Shown here piece by piece: positions 34,626 to 45,600 of a stretch of DNA of 64,000 nucleotides. The first letter of the stretch is position 1; each line of letters begins with the position of its first letter. This stretch comes from Tenacibaculum soleae (GTDB lineage Bacteria; Bacteroidota; Bacteroidia; Flavobacteriales; Flavobacteriaceae). A model generated the notes under the pieces. The model was not told the DNA's origin and made no database searches. It saw only the letters and a program-made list of their open reading frames with translations. The position numbers and the translations under genes were made by a program. The stretch lies in the NCBI RefSeq assembly GCF_001693415.1, contig NZ_MAKX01000001.1, forward strand, positions 1,258,047 through 1,322,046, given 5' to 3'.

Positions 34626-35312
34626 ATGAAAAAGATATCTATTAAATCATGGGCGCTAGATGATAGACCTCGTGAAAAATTAATGTTAAAAGGAAAAACA
34701 ATATTATCAAATGCCGAATTAATAGCTATTTTAATAGGATCGGGTAATAGAAGTGAAAGTGCAGTTGCGCTGTCTCAAAAAATATTATTATCTATTGATA
34801 ATGATTTAAATGCGTTGGCTAAATTATCAATAGAAGAGCTAATGAAGTTTAAAGGAATAGGAGAAGCGAAAGCAATTTCGATTATAACCGCTTTAGAATT
34901 AGGTAAAAGAAGACAGTTTGAAACAAAAGAAATAATAGAGCAAATAAAAAGTTCGTTAAATGCAGCTACAATTTTACAGCCTTTGTTAGGTGATTTAGAG
35001 CATGAAGAATTTTGGGTGTTGTATTTAAATAATTCCAATACTGTATTAGCAAAAACACAAATTAGTAAAGGGGGTTTTACTGCTACTTTGGTAGATATAA
35101 GATTATTGTTTAAAAAAGCATTAAAACTATCGGCAGTTGGTATTATTGTAGCTCATAATCACCCATCTGGTAAATTAAAGCCAAGTACTTCAGATATTCA
35201 ACTAACCAATAAAATTAAAGAAGCTGGTGTAACTTTAGATATAAAATTGTTAGACCATTTAATAATTACTGAAAAAGCGTACTTTAGCTTTGCAGATGAG
35301 GGAATTTTATAA
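34626..35312 (+). CDS. radC: DNA repair protein RadC (JAB/MPN family)
   Basis: A 228-residue protein with a helix-hairpin-helix (KFKGIGEAKA, residues 74-83) and a C-terminal JAB/MPN domain. The JAMM metal site is complete as HNHPSGKLKPSTSD (177-190). The start MKKISIKSWALDDRPREKLM is typical of RadC. Despite its name, a direct role in repair is doubtful and the family may be peptidases or nucleases. It is 26 nt upstream of the deacetylase-like gene with no terminator between, so they may share a transcript. Confidence 0.94.
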   Translation: MKKISIKSWALDDRPREKLMLKGKTILSNAELIAILIGSGNRSESAVALSQKILLSIDNDLNALAKLSIEELMKFKGIGEAKAISIITALELGKRRQFETKEIIEQIKSSLNAATILQPLLGDLEHEEFWVLYLNNSNTVLAKTQISKGGFTATLVDIRLLFKKALKLSAVGIIVAHNHPSGKLKPSTSDIQLTNKIKEAGVTLDIKLLDHLIITEKAYFSFADEGIL

Positions 35313-35344
35313 GTAGTATATTTTATTCTCTTTTATAATTGACT

Positions 35345-36649
35345 ATGATACTTATTTACACTCACAAAATAACACCTCGTGTTCGGTATATTTTTAAACA
35401 TATTTTTACACGTATTTTATTAATTCCAATAAACTTTACAAACAAAGTAGAAGAGTTTGTTGCTTATAATGGCCCTAAATTTTCATACACAAATGTAGCT
35501 TTAGGAAAAGAGTTTTTTATTAAAAGTAGCGAATTATTATTTCAACAAGGGATTAAAAACCATGAGATAAATGTGAAAGATTGGGATAACATTCCTAGTT
35601 TTTTTTCAACAAATGAGCAGTCAGAAATTCCGTTTGATGTTTTTGCGGCTAGCTTTTATTTAATCACTAGGTATGAAGAATATTTACCACAAGTTAAGGA
35701 TGTACATGGGCGTTTTATAGCAACAGAGAGTATTGCATTTAAATCAGGTTTTTTAGAAAAACCAATTATAGATATTTGGGCTTATAAATTTTTAGAAATA
35801 TTAAAAAATAAGTTTCCCGATTATCAGCATTCAACTAGAAAATATCAATACATATCTACCATTGATGTTGATAATGCTTTTGCGTATAAATATAAAAGCT
35901 TTGTAAGAAGTATTGGTGGGTTTTTAAAAGATGCATCGCAATTTAAAATAATTACAATTTGGGATCGTTTTGCGGTATTATTTAATATTAAAAGAGATCC
36001 TTTTAATACTTTTAAATCAATCATTGAGCTAAAAAAAATATATGAAATTAGAACTATTTTTTTCTTTTTAATAGGTGATTATACAACGTTTGACACTAAT
36101 GTTTCTACATCAAAAAGAAAGTTTAAGTTGCTAATAAAAGACATGGTTGATTATGCACGTGTTGGGTTGCATCCTTCGTATTACACGAGTAAAAATAATA
36201 CTTTATTAAAAAAAGAAAAGGAACGATTAGAGAATATAACCAACATGCCTATTAAACGTTCTCGTCAGCATTATTTACGCTTGTCATTACCAAAAACATA
36301 TCAAAATTTAATAGATTTAGAAATAGAAGAAGATTACTCAATGGGGTATGCCAGTCACACAGGGTTTAGAGCAAGTACCTGTACACCGTTTTATTTTTAC
36401 GATTTAGAGTTTGAAATTCAAACACCTTTAAAAATATTTCCTTTTGCATTAATTGATACTACTTTAAATGATTATATGAAGCTAACCCCAAAACAATCTT
36501 TGGGTAAAATAAGAGATTTAAAAAATGAAGTTAAGGCGGTAAATGGAACTTTTATCACTGTTTTTCATAACGAAAGTATAAGTAATTATCAACGTTGGAA
36601 AGGGTGGAAAAGAGTGTATAGCTCCATGCTAAAAATTGTTAGAAGCTAA
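35345..36649 (+). CDS. Polysaccharide deacetylase family protein (DUF7033-like N-terminus)
   Basis: I place the start at the ATG at 35345 (MILIYTHKITPRVRYIFKHI). The 434-residue protein has an N-terminal region of the DUF7033 type (about 1-165) and a C-terminal NodB-like region. Visible motifs are ISTIDVDNAF near residue 172, GLHPSYYTSK and SMGYASHTGFRASTC. The acidic DVD and the later His fit a metal-dependent carbohydrate esterase, but the catalytic set is not fully certain. It may modify surface polysaccharide. It is followed 13 nt later by a HAD phosphatase gene. Confidence 0.75.
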   Translation: MILIYTHKITPRVRYIFKHIFTRILLIPINFTNKVEEFVAYNGPKFSYTNVALGKEFFIKSSELLFQQGIKNHEINVKDWDNIPSFFSTNEQSEIPFDVFAASFYLITRYEEYLPQVKDVHGRFIATESIAFKSGFLEKPIIDIWAYKFLEILKNKFPDYQHSTRKYQYISTIDVDNAFAYKYKSFVRSIGGFLKDASQFKIITIWDRFAVLFNIKRDPFNTFKSIIELKKIYEIRTIFFFLIGDYTTFDTNVSTSKRKFKLLIKDMVDYARVGLHPSYYTSKNNTLLKKEKERLENITNMPIKRSRQHYLRLSLPKTYQNLIDLEIEEDYSMGYASHTGFRASTCTPFYFYDLEFEIQTPLKIFPFALIDTTLNDYMKLTPKQSLGKIRDLKNEVKAVNGTFITVFHNESISNYQRWKGWKRVYSSMLKIVRS

Positions 36650-36662
36650 TTATAATAAATAG

Positions 36663-37340
36663 ATGAACATAGAACACATTTTTTTTGATTTAGATCATAC
36701 CCTTTGGGATTTTGATAAAAATTCACAACTTACTTTTCAACAAATATTTAAAGAACAAAATATTCAATTAAAAGTAGCAGATTTTTTAGAGGTATATATG
36801 CCTATAAATTTAGATTATTGGCGATTGTATCGAGAAGATAAAATATCAAAAGAATATTTACGATTTAACCGATTAAAAGATAGTTTTACAGCTGTAAATT
36901 ATAATATTTCAGATGATTTAATAAATATAATTTCTAAAGATTATATTACCTATTTACCAAATCACAACCATTTATTTGAAGGAACTATTGAAATTTTAGA
37001 GTACTTACACAAAAAATATAAACTACATATTATTACCAATGGTTTTGAAGAGGTACAGAATTTAAAACTTCAAAAATCAGGTATTATTAAATATTTTAAA
37101 GAAATAATTACTTCCGAAAGTATAGGAGTGAAGAAGCCTAACCCGAAAATTTTTGAGCACGCATTAAAAAAAGTAAATACTGTGGCTCATAATTCCGTAA
37201 TGATTGGAGATAGTTATGAAGCTGATGTATTAGGAGCATTAAAATCTAATATGTTAGCAATTCATTTTACAAATAATATAAAACAAGAATCTGGTGTTTT
37301 ATGTATCGATAAATTAATGAAGTTAAAAAATTATTTGTAG
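36663..37340 (+). CDS. YjjG-type HAD nucleotidase
   Basis: A 225-residue HAD-superfamily hydrolase with all four motifs: FFDLDHTLWD (nucleophile Asp at 9), ITNGFEEVQN, KKPNPKIF and IGDSYEADVLGA. The FDLDHTLWDFD start is the hallmark of the YjjG branch, which removes phosphate from non-canonical pyrimidine nucleotides as a housecleaning step. It follows the deacetylase-like gene by 13 nt, so translation may be coupled. Confidence 0.88.
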   Translation: MNIEHIFFDLDHTLWDFDKNSQLTFQQIFKEQNIQLKVADFLEVYMPINLDYWRLYREDKISKEYLRFNRLKDSFTAVNYNISDDLINIISKDYITYLPNHNHLFEGTIEILEYLHKKYKLHIITNGFEEVQNLKLQKSGIIKYFKEIITSESIGVKKPNPKIFEHALKKVNTVAHNSVMIGDSYEADVLGALKSNMLAIHFTNNIKQESGVLCIDKLMKLKNYL

Positions 37341-37399
37341 CCCTTTTATTAATTAACGATATTGCTACATCAATCAAAAAAAGAAATAAATTAAAAAAG

Positions 37400-38140
37400 A
37401 TGAAAAAAATATTTTTAATATTATTGATGCTAACAACGTCAATTTTTGCACAAAAAAAAGTAAATAATTATAAATATATTATTGTGCCAAATAAATTTGA
37501 TTTTGTAAATACAGTTGATCAGTATCAAACAAGTTCACTAACAAAATTTTTGTTTAATAGAGCTGGTTTTACTGTTTTTTTGAGTGATGATAAATTACCA
37601 AAAGATCTCTCTGTAAATAGATGCTTAGCGCTTACAGGAACAATTAAAGATGTTTCTACGATGTTTGTAACAAAGAGTAAAGTAGAGTTAAAGGATTGCT
37701 CCAACAATGTAATATATACATCTATACTTGGGAAAAGTAAAACTAAAGACTACAAAAAGGCATACCACGAAGCAATCAGAAATGCATTTAAATCAATTGA
37801 AGCTTTAAACTATAAATATGTTTCTGTTAAAAATGAAGAATCAAATAATTTAGTTAATAAAACCCTAATAGTAACAGTGCCTAAAATTATAAAAAATAAA
37901 GAGGTTTTAAATAAACAAAATAATACAATTGTAAATTTGTATGCCCAGGCTATAGCTAATGGATTTCAATTAGTAAACACAAAACCATCAGTTGTTTTTC
38001 AAATACTAAAAACCAATGTAGCAGATGTTTTTATTCTAAAAAATAAGAACGGAATACTTTATAAAAATAATGCTAATTGGATTGCAGAATATTATCAAGA
38101 TGGTGTTAAGGTTACAGAAGAATATCAAATTAAGTTTTAA
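37400..38140 (+). CDS. Exported protein of unknown function
   Basis: A 246-residue protein with a signal peptide (MKKIFLILLMLTTSIFAQ). The mature part starts with a conserved-looking YKYIIVPNKFDFVNTVDQYQ segment and contains GTIKDVSTMFVTKSKVELKD and the helix KKAYHEAIRNAFKSIEAL, then a second domain near VFILKNKNGILYKNNAN. The first half resembles small periplasmic lipoprotein-like domains found in flavobacteria. I recognise no enzymatic motif. It is 59 nt after the HAD gene and ends at a strong palindromic terminator. Confidence 0.65.
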   Translation: MKKIFLILLMLTTSIFAQKKVNNYKYIIVPNKFDFVNTVDQYQTSSLTKFLFNRAGFTVFLSDDKLPKDLSVNRCLALTGTIKDVSTMFVTKSKVELKDCSNNVIYTSILGKSKTKDYKKAYHEAIRNAFKSIEALNYKYVSVKNEESNNLVNKTLIVTVPKIIKNKEVLNKQNNTIVNLYAQAIANGFQLVNTKPSVVFQILKTNVADVFILKNKNGILYKNNANWIAEYYQDGVKVTEEYQIKF

Positions 38141-38160
38141 ATTGATAAACAAACAATTAA

Positions 38161-38186
38161 AAAAAGGAGCGATATCGCTCCTTTTT
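38161..38186. terminator. Bidirectional terminator
   Basis: A 26-bp palindrome with core GGAGCGATATCGCTCC and flanking A/T runs. It lies between the plus-strand exported-protein gene and the minus-strand rarA. Confidence 0.88.
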
Positions 38187-39458
38187 TTAATAATTATATT
38201 TACCCTTCCAACGTTTTTTTAAGAGTTCTCTAAACTGATTTTCACGTGTGTTATTTCCAGGTTCATATAATTTTGTGTTTTTAATTTCATCAGGTAAAAA
38301 TTCTTGATTAACAAAATTCCCTGTATAATTATGTGAATATTGATACTCTTTACCATAATCTAAGTCTTTCATTAACTTTGTAGGCGCATTGCGTAAATGT
38401 AAAGGTACCGATAAATCTCCAGTGGTTTTTACTAAATTTTGAGCTTCACCAATAGCCATGTAAGAAGCGTTACTTTTTGCAGAATTAGCCAAATAAACAG
38501 CACATTGACTCAAAATAATTCTAGATTCAGGATAACCGATTACTGATACAGCTTGAAAAGTATTGTTTGCCATAATAAAAGCAGTCGGATTTGCATTTCC
38601 AATATCTTCAGATGCAGCAATTAACATTCTACGAGCAATAAATTTTACATCTTCACCACCTTCAATCATTCTTGCCAGCCAATATACAGCAGCATTAGGG
38701 TCGCTACCGCGGATAGATTTTATAAAAGCCGAAACAATGTCATAATGTTGTTCACCAGTTTTATCGTACCGAACAGTATTTTTTTGAATTTTAGACAAAA
38801 CTAACTCATTGGTTATATCTATATGATCATCTGCAGCAACTAATAATTCAAAAATATTTAATAACTTTCGAGCATCACCACCAGATACCTGCAATAAAGC
38901 TTCGGTTTCTTTTAAATGGATTTTTTTTTGAGATATAAATTCATCCTTTTCCATTGCTCTATGTATCAAAGCAATTAAATCATTTTTATCAAAAGAATTT
39001 AAAATATACACTTGACAACGAGAGAGTAGGGCAGGGATTACCTCAAAACTTGGATTTTCTGTTGTAGCACCAACCAAAGTTACCCATCCTTTTTCTACAG
39101 CACCTAATAACGAATCTTGTTGCGATTTGCTAAAGCGATGAATTTCATCAATAAATAAAATGGGATTTTTTTGTGTAAACAGCCCACCACTTTTCTTGGC
39201 TTTTTCAATAACTTCACGCACATCTTTTACACCTGAACTGATAGCACTTAAGGTATAAAATGGTCTGCCAGATTCGTTGGCAATAATATTAGCTAAAGTT
39301 GTTTTTCCAATTCCAGGAGGCCCCCATAATATTAAAGAAGGAATGATTCCTTGTTTTATATGATTCGTTAAAATACCGTTGTCGCCTACTAAATGTTGTT
39401 GACTAATATAGTCAGACAAATTTTGAGGTCGAATTCTTTCTGCCAAAGGTTGATTCAT
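38187..39458 (-). CDS. rarA: Replication-associated recombination protein RarA (MgsA)
   Basis: A 423-residue AAA+ ATPase related to clamp loaders. The start [20 protein letters not shown] is typical. Walker A is [12 protein letters not shown], Walker B is [14 protein letters not shown] and sensor 1 is [11 protein letters not shown]. The C-terminal tetramerisation domain includes [20 protein letters not shown]. RarA acts at stalled replication forks and double-strand breaks. The gene is monocistronic and divergent from the rhomboid gene. Confidence 0.96.
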   Translation of the reverse strand: MNQPLAERIRPQNLSDYISQQHLVGDNGILTNHIKQGIIPSLILWGPPGIGKTTLANIIANESGRPFYTLSAISSGVKDVREVIEKAKKSGGLFTQKNPILFIDEIHRFSKSQQDSLLGAVEKGWVTLVGATTENPSFEVIPALLSRCQVYILNSFDKNDLIALIHRAMEKDEFISQKKIHLKETEALLQVSGGDARKLLNIFELLVAADDHIDITNELVLSKIQKNTVRYDKTGEQHYDIVSAFIKSIRGSDPNAAVYWLARMIEGGEDVKFIARRMLIAASEDIGNANPTAFIMANNTFQAVSVIGYPESRIILSQCAVYLANSAKSNASYMAIGEAQNLVKTTGDLSVPLHLRNAPTKLMKDLDYGKEYQYSHNYTGNFVNQEFLPDEIKNTKLYEPGNNTRENQFRELLKKRWKGKYNY

Positions 39459-39534
39459 CTTGTAAAAGTATAAAAGATTTATGACAGATGTTCCGAAATT
39501 ATCATTTGGATTTATTTTTGCTATTCTTTACTCG

Positions 39535-40239
39535 ATGAAAGAGTCTAAACAATTAAAATTTTCTAATAGCGTATTGGCAATCCCGTTTGTGTTTGTTTTC
39601 TCAATATGGTTTATTTATTGGATAGAAATCAAATTCGGATTTAATTTTAACAAATTTGGCATTTTTCCAAGAACTCTATCGGGTTTAAAGGGGGTTTTTT
39701 TTAGCCCTTTTATACATAGCGATACTAACCACCTTTTTAACAATTCTGTTCCTTTATTTGTGTTATCTGCAAGCGTTTTTTATTTTTATAAGGATGTAGC
39801 TGGTAAAATATTTACTTATGGATTAATTTTAACAGGAATATTAACATGGCTTATCGCTCGAAAATCATTTCATATTGGGGCAAGTGGTATTGTATACTTA
39901 TTATTCAGTTTTGTTTTTTTTAGTGGAATAATAAGAAAACATTACCGACTGGTGGCTTTATCATTTATCATTATATTTTTATATGGAAGTATGATTTGGT
40001 ATGTACTGCCAATTAAGGAAGGCATGTCTTGGGAAGGGCATTTATCAGGGTTGATAATTGGATTTATTTTGTCAATGATTTATAGAAAAAAAGGAATTAT
40101 TAAAGAAAAATATGAGTTTTCTAAAACTGAATTTGATGATATGTTTGATGAAGAAGGCAATTATGTTCCGCCACAAATCGATGAAGAAGATATCTTACCA
40201 ACATTAAATTATCGATATATTTATAACGAAGAAGAATAA
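39535..40239 (+). CDS. Rhomboid family intramembrane serine protease
   Basis: I place the start at 39535 (MKESKQLKFSNSV); an upstream in-frame ATG at 39481 is possible. The protein has about 234 residues and six membrane helices. The rhomboid motifs are FIHSDTNHLFNN (conserved His/Asn in the second helix), the serine site GASGIVYL and the histidine site GHLSGLIIGF. It should cleave membrane-embedded substrates. A charged cytoplasmic tail (about 50 residues, ending RYIYNEEE) follows. Divergent from rarA. Confidence 0.9.
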   Translation: MKESKQLKFSNSVLAIPFVFVFSIWFIYWIEIKFGFNFNKFGIFPRTLSGLKGVFFSPFIHSDTNHLFNNSVPLFVLSASVFYFYKDVAGKIFTYGLILTGILTWLIARKSFHIGASGIVYLLFSFVFFSGIIRKHYRLVALSFIIIFLYGSMIWYVLPIKEGMSWEGHLSGLIIGFILSMIYRKKGIIKEKYEFSKTEFDDMFDEEGNYVPPQIDEEDILPTLNYRYIYNEEE

Positions 40240-40240
40240 A

Positions 40241-40265
40241 AAAATCCTGCTACAAACAGGATTTT
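40241..40265. terminator. Terminator between rhomboid and rlmB genes
   Basis: AAAATCCTG (40241-40249) pairs with CAGGATTTT (40257-40265). It lies between two convergent genes and can act on both strands. Confidence 0.8.
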
Positions 40266-40273
40266 AAATTTTA

Positions 40274-41011
40274 TTATTGACGTTGCCTTATGGTTTCATA
40301 CAAAAATACTCCACAAGCAACAGAAACGTTTAACGATTCTATTTCACCAAGTAATGGTAATTTAGCCTTATAATCCACCATTTTTAATACTGAGTTACTT
40401 ACACCTTTGTGTTCCGAGCCCATTATGATTGCTATTGGTTGGTTAAAATCAACATCGAACACAGAGTCTTCAGTTTTTTCAGTAGCAGCAACCATTTTTA
40501 TATCAGAAGCTTGTAATTGAAACATAGCATCTTTAATATGGTCAACTTTACAAATAGGTATTTTAAAAGCAGCACCAGCAGAAGTTTTTATCGTTTCAGC
40601 ATTTACAGGAGCACTCCCGCTTTTTTGAATGATAATTCCGTTGACACCAGTACATTCAGCAGTTCTAATAATAGCACCAAAGTTTCGTACATCAGATACT
40701 TGATCTAATAGTAAAAATAAAGGTGTTTTATCAGATTCTAAAGTAGTTTCAATTAAGTTTTCTAAGTCATGAAAAGCTACTGGAGATATTTTTGCGACTG
40801 CTCCTTGATGATTATTATGTTTAGATAACCTGTCTAGTTTTTCAGTAGGAACTACACTTGTTGATACTTTATTTTTTTTCAATAATTTGTCTAACTCAAA
40901 AAATAAATCTCCTCTAAGACCTTTTTGTAAATATACTTTATTGATTGAAGCATCACTTTCAATTGCTTCAATTATTGCTCTAATACCAAAAATAGTAGTG
41001 TTTTCTTCCAT
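40274..41011 (-). CDS. rlmB: 23S rRNA (guanosine-2'-O-)-methyltransferase RlmB
   Basis: A 245-residue SpoU/TrmH family methyltransferase. The N-terminal substrate-binding domain begins TTIFGIRAIIEAIES. The SPOUT domain has motif 1 VRNFGAIIRTAECTG, motif 2 IIMGSEHKGVS and motif 3 LPLLGEIESLNVSVACGVFL, a trefoil-knot arrangement. RlmB methylates G2251 in the peptidyl-transferase centre. It lies downstream of the susD terminator, on the same strand as susCD, with an own transcript likely. Confidence 0.93.
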   Translation of the reverse strand: MEENTTIFGIRAIIEAIESDASINKVYLQKGLRGDLFFELDKLLKKNKVSTSVVPTEKLDRLSKHNNHQGAVAKISPVAFHDLENLIETTLESDKTPLFLLLDQVSDVRNFGAIIRTAECTGVNGIIIQKSGSAPVNAETIKTSAGAAFKIPICKVDHIKDAMFQLQASDIKMVAATEKTEDSVFDVDFNQPIAIIMGSEHKGVSNSVLKMVDYKAKLPLLGEIESLNVSVACGVFLYETIRQRQ

Positions 41012-41043
41012 GCAGCAAATGTACTAGAATTTATTGTATAAAA

Positions 41044-41067
41044 AAACCACCTCGTTAGAGGTGGTTT
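41044..41067 (-). terminator. Terminator of susCD
   Basis: AAACCACCTC (41044-41053) pairs with GAGGTGGTTT (41058-41067), a GTTA loop between them. A T-run follows on the minus strand. It lies 24 nt past the susD stop codon. Confidence 0.85.
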
Positions 41068-41090
41068 AATAAAAATATCAAAAATATTAA

Positions 41091-42602
41091 TTAGTTAACA
41101 TCCCAGAATATTTTAGAAATCATTGTATCTCCGTCAGATAAAAGGTCTCTTGCAGCATCTCTATTTTCTTTATTTAATAGTTGCTCATTTGCAGGATAAT
41201 TTACTCTGTTAGGAATTGTGTTTAAATCAGTTATTAAAGTTGTAAAAGTAACACCATTATATACATCTCCAGGTACATCTAAAGTATTAGGGTATCCTGA
41301 TCTTCTGTATTCTGTCCATCCTTCTAAACCGTCCATAAATAAACCAATATATTTTTGCGTTAAAACAGTTTCTTCAGAAGCTGCAGGTAATGCAGCTACA
41401 TATGAAGTTATATCAGCGCTAGGAACACCCCAGTACTCCATTGAAGCCTTTACACCATTTTCATAGTTTGCTTGACTCCATGAGTTAAATTCAGATCTAA
41501 TAAATTCAACTTCTGCATATTGAAATAATGGTTGAGCGAAATCAGCTTTTATAATTTCAGGGCTCATTGTTGATTCATTTAAGATAGCTAATGTAATGTC
41601 TTTACCATATACTGATGGTACACCAATTACTTCAGCAGAAGATTCTCTTTTTTCAAAGAACTTCTCTACTCTTGGGTCTTCAGAACCAACTGCTTGAAAA
41701 GGTCCTTTTCTGTTATATAATAACTCAACAAAAGAAGTACTAGGAGCAAAATCTCTTCTAGCCCCTACTGTAACAGCTTGGTGCCAAGGACCTCCTGTAA
41801 GGTCATCAGTTCCGAAAATAAAATCTGCATTATCTGCATTACTACTAAAAGCCAAAGCATCAGATTCGTTAAATGCTTGATTAGCTATTGCAGCATCAGA
41901 TTTTAATATATGTGACGCTAAACGTAATCTAAGTGAATGTGCAAGTTTTCTCCATTTAGAAACATCTCCATCATAAATATTATCTCCAGATTTAAAACCA
42001 GAAGCGCTTAAATTTAATTTATCGGCAGCATCTTTTAATTCAGCTAATAAATCTATATATATTGTTTTAGCGTCAGTATATTTAGGTGTACTGATACCTT
42101 CAGGTAACTTTAATCCTTGAAAATCAGGATTGTCTTTTTGACCATAACTCCAATAAGGTACATCACCAAAAGTATCTACTAATTTAACAAAAGTGTAAGA
42201 CATTAAAATTCTTGCAACTTGTATTTGGTTATTATTGTCACCATAAGCAGACATTAAATCCCTAGAATCAGCATTTTCATTTAATTCAATAACCTTTTGA
42301 AGTTCTGTTAAGATGAAATATGGTTGGTTCCACATAGAGTTAACCATATTAGTTCTTAAAGCATATCTGTTTTCTTCAGTATATTCAGTACCTCCCCAAT
42401 ATTGAGCAATACTTAATGTTCCTCTACCGGCAACCCATTGGTCATTTAAATTATAAGCTACATCATATGCAGCATTATTAAATAATTGACTTGTAGGTAC
42501 AATTGTGGGTCTGTCAGGGTCATTTATATAATCTGTATCACAGGCTGTGAATAGCGATCCAACTAGCATTGTGAATATTAAAGTTTTTTTAATTTTTATC
42601 AT
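41091..42602 (-). CDS. SusD-like outer-membrane lipoprotein (SusD/RagB-2 family)
   Basis: A 503-residue predicted lipoprotein (LFTACDTDY, Cys21). It belongs to the second SusD branch: NDPDRPTIVPTSQLFNNAAY near the start, a TPR-like helical body with SYTFVKLVDTFGDVPYW, RKLAHSLRLRLASHI and the C-terminal GLEGWTEYRRSGYP. SusD proteins form a lid on the SusC barrel and bind the ligand. It follows susC by 11 nt. No glycosidase, peptidase or regulator is adjacent, so the ligand, sugar or peptide, cannot be told. Confidence 0.92.
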   Translation of the reverse strand: MIKIKKTLIFTMLVGSLFTACDTDYINDPDRPTIVPTSQLFNNAAYDVAYNLNDQWVAGRGTLSIAQYWGGTEYTEENRYALRTNMVNSMWNQPYFILTELQKVIELNENADSRDLMSAYGDNNNQIQVARILMSYTFVKLVDTFGDVPYWSYGQKDNPDFQGLKLPEGISTPKYTDAKTIYIDLLAELKDAADKLNLSASGFKSGDNIYDGDVSKWRKLAHSLRLRLASHILKSDAAIANQAFNESDALAFSSNADNADFIFGTDDLTGGPWHQAVTVGARRDFAPSTSFVELLYNRKGPFQAVGSEDPRVEKFFEKRESSAEVIGVPSVYGKDITLAILNESTMSPEIIKADFAQPLFQYAEVEFIRSEFNSWSQANYENGVKASMEYWGVPSADITSYVAALPAASEETVLTQKYIGLFMDGLEGWTEYRRSGYPNTLDVPGDVYNGVTFTTLITDLNTIPNRVNYPANEQLLNKENRDAARDLLSDGDTMISKIFWDVN

Positions 42603-42613
42603 GATTTTTTTTT

Positions 42614-45600
42614 TTAAAAAGATAATTTTACATTCATACCATAAGATCTGTTTGAAGGTTGTAAACCACCTTCTAAACCTTGTACGTTACCAGAACCAGT
42701 AGAAACTGTTTCAGGATCGATACCATCATAGTCAAGACCCCATGTGTATAAGTTTCTTCCAAATACACTTATTCTTGCAGAATCAAAAATTGGTAATGTT
42801 TTACTATCAAAAGTATACCCTAATGAAAGTTCTCTTAGCTTAAAATAGTCGGCATCAAAAACATTTTGAGCGTCAGGAGTACCAAATCCACCATAGTGCA
42901 TCTGTCCGTAAGCTTGACCTGATATTCTTGTTGTATTTTCAGCAGTGTTAGTAACAGTATATTTACCGTTTTCATCGTAAGTAACAGTTCCTGTAACACC
43001 TCCTAAAATAATACCGTCTTCTCTTATATTATTAGCAGCTGTTTCTTCTAACATACCAGAGTACATACCCCACATGTGAGAAGTAGAAAAGTATTTACCA
43101 CCTTTACTCATTTCAATTAAAAATCCTAAGTCCCAGTTTTTATATTTAAAAGAGTTAGTCATACCAGCAGTGTAATCAGGTAAAGTTGATCCTAAAGAAA
43201 CAATATCTCTAGTCGCAGCATACCTACCATTAGAAGCTATAACCTTATTACCCTGATCATCATATACAAAATCTCTACCCATTATAGTACCATAAGCTTC
43301 ACCTACAGTAGCAGCTAATGAAACTTGGAAAGAAGCATTTGTTAATGTTAATGTTTCTAAATCCTCTTTTAAAGATACAAGCTCATTTTCGTTTTTAGAG
43401 AAATTAAAATCTACATCCCAAGAAAAGTTGTCTTTAATAATAGGTCTTAAACCTAAGTTTATTTCCACACCTTTATTTGTCATTTCTCCCGCATTAACAT
43501 ATTGTTCGTTATAACCAGTACTTGTAGATAGGTTAACAGGAATAATTTGATCAATAGTACTATTGTTATAGTAAGTAGCATCTAAATTAACTCTTCTGTT
43601 TAAGAATGATAATTCAGCACCAACTTCCCAAGTTCTAGTAGTTTCATTTTTTAAGTTAGCGTTTAATAATCTACCAGGAACTGATGCAGTACCTTCTCCA
43701 TTAAATGGTTGTTCTAACGCTAAAGTGCTTATTACACTGTATGGGTTAGCATCATTACCAACTTCTGCCCAACCTAATCTTAATTTACCAAAACTAAACC
43801 AATCGTTGCTTTTTAAGACAGATTGTGAAAATATCCACGCAAGAGATGCAGATGGGTAAAAATAAGAATTATTATCATCTGGTAAAGTAGAAGACCAGTC
43901 ATTTCTGGCTGTTAAATCAATAAATAATTGATTGTCAAAAGCAAAATTTAAACTACCAAAAATACTATTAACCTTTTTAAAACTAGAGTCAGTACCTTTA
44001 TTTAATTGTCCTTTACCGTTATTTATGTTGTAAATATTAGCAATTGAAAGTCCTCCCGTAGTTTGAACTGCTCTGTATTCAGTAGAAAAATCTCTACTAT
44101 TCATTCCCGCTAAAGCATTAACAGAAATCTTATCACTTAAGTCTTTTTTATAATTAGCAGTAAATTCATAATTATATTCTTTAAAGTCATAAACTCTTTC
44201 TAAGTATTGTGATTGACTTTGAGATCCTACAGCAATTCTTTCAGAATTTCTAAAATTATATGTATCAGCAAAAATATTAGCTTTAACACTTAAGTCATCA
44301 GTAACTTGGTAATTTAAACCAACAGTACCATAGATTCTAGTCCTTTTATCTTTAGGAGTATTTTCGTAAATTGTCCAATAAGGATTGTCAGAATATTTAG
44401 GTTTTGCGTTATTCCATCCAGATCTGTTCCATGTTCTTTGAGAACCATCAAGGTTTTTATAATTAGCTAAACGCTTATAATCTAATTGTCTTTGTCCCCA
44501 TTGAAAAAACTTTTGAGTTACACTATTACCATCATAACCAACAACAGCCCTTGTACCACTAGTTTGTACATAGTTAATGCTACTGTTAGCAGATAAGTTA
44601 TCAGATAACTTTTGAGATAAACTTAATTTAGCAAAATGCTTGTTAATACTTGTATTTGGTACTGTACCAGTAGTTTTATCATCACCGATAGACATTAAAA
44701 AGTTTCCTTTATCAGTTGATGATGTTATTGTAAGAACATTATTAGTTGATATACCATTTTTAAAGAAGCTATCCACATCATTTTCAGAAGCAACCCAAGC
44801 ACGAGGCTTTAAATAATCTTCAGGAAAACTAGCTTGATCAAAAGCATCCCAATGTAAAACTTTTAAATTTGGGTCAAATTTAGGTCCCCAGCTTTCATCT
44901 ACTGCATAACCAACAAGCATTTGTTCAGTTCCATTAATTGTAGCAGTACTAAAACCATTTTTACCACCATTAGCGTCAGAAACAATGCTACCTCCACCAT
45001 ATAATCTTTGTAATCTTGGTAAAATAGCTACTTCAGTAACAGAGATTGATGAATTTAAAGAGATTCCTAATTTTTTAGAATTGTTTCCTTTTTTAGTGTT
45101 TATTAAAATTACACCATTTGATGCTCTAGAACCATATAAAGCTGCTGCTGCACCTTTTAATACAGTTACACTTTCAATGTTATTTGGGTCTATATCATTT
45201 ATAGTACTACCAAAATCTACTCCACCAGCTCCTCTTTGAGCATCATCTGTATTGAAGTTTGAGTTATCCATAGGGATACCATCAATAACAAATAAAGGTT
45301 GGTTGTTACCTGTTACAGAGTTTGTACCTCTAATTAAAATTCTTTGAGAACCTCCTAAGTTTCCTGAAGGAGAGTTAACTTTTAAACCAGCAACTTTACC
45401 TGATAAAGCACTAATAGCATTAGAGTTTTGAGCTGAATTTAATTCTTCAGCCTTTACTTTTGGAGCAGCAAAAGCTAAAGATCTCTCACTTCTTGACATA
45501 CCTAAAGCAGTAACAACTACTTCATCAAGAACATTTGAGTCTTCAGTTAAAGTAACGTTAATTGTGTTAACAGCTCCAACACTTTTTTCTGAGGTTGTCA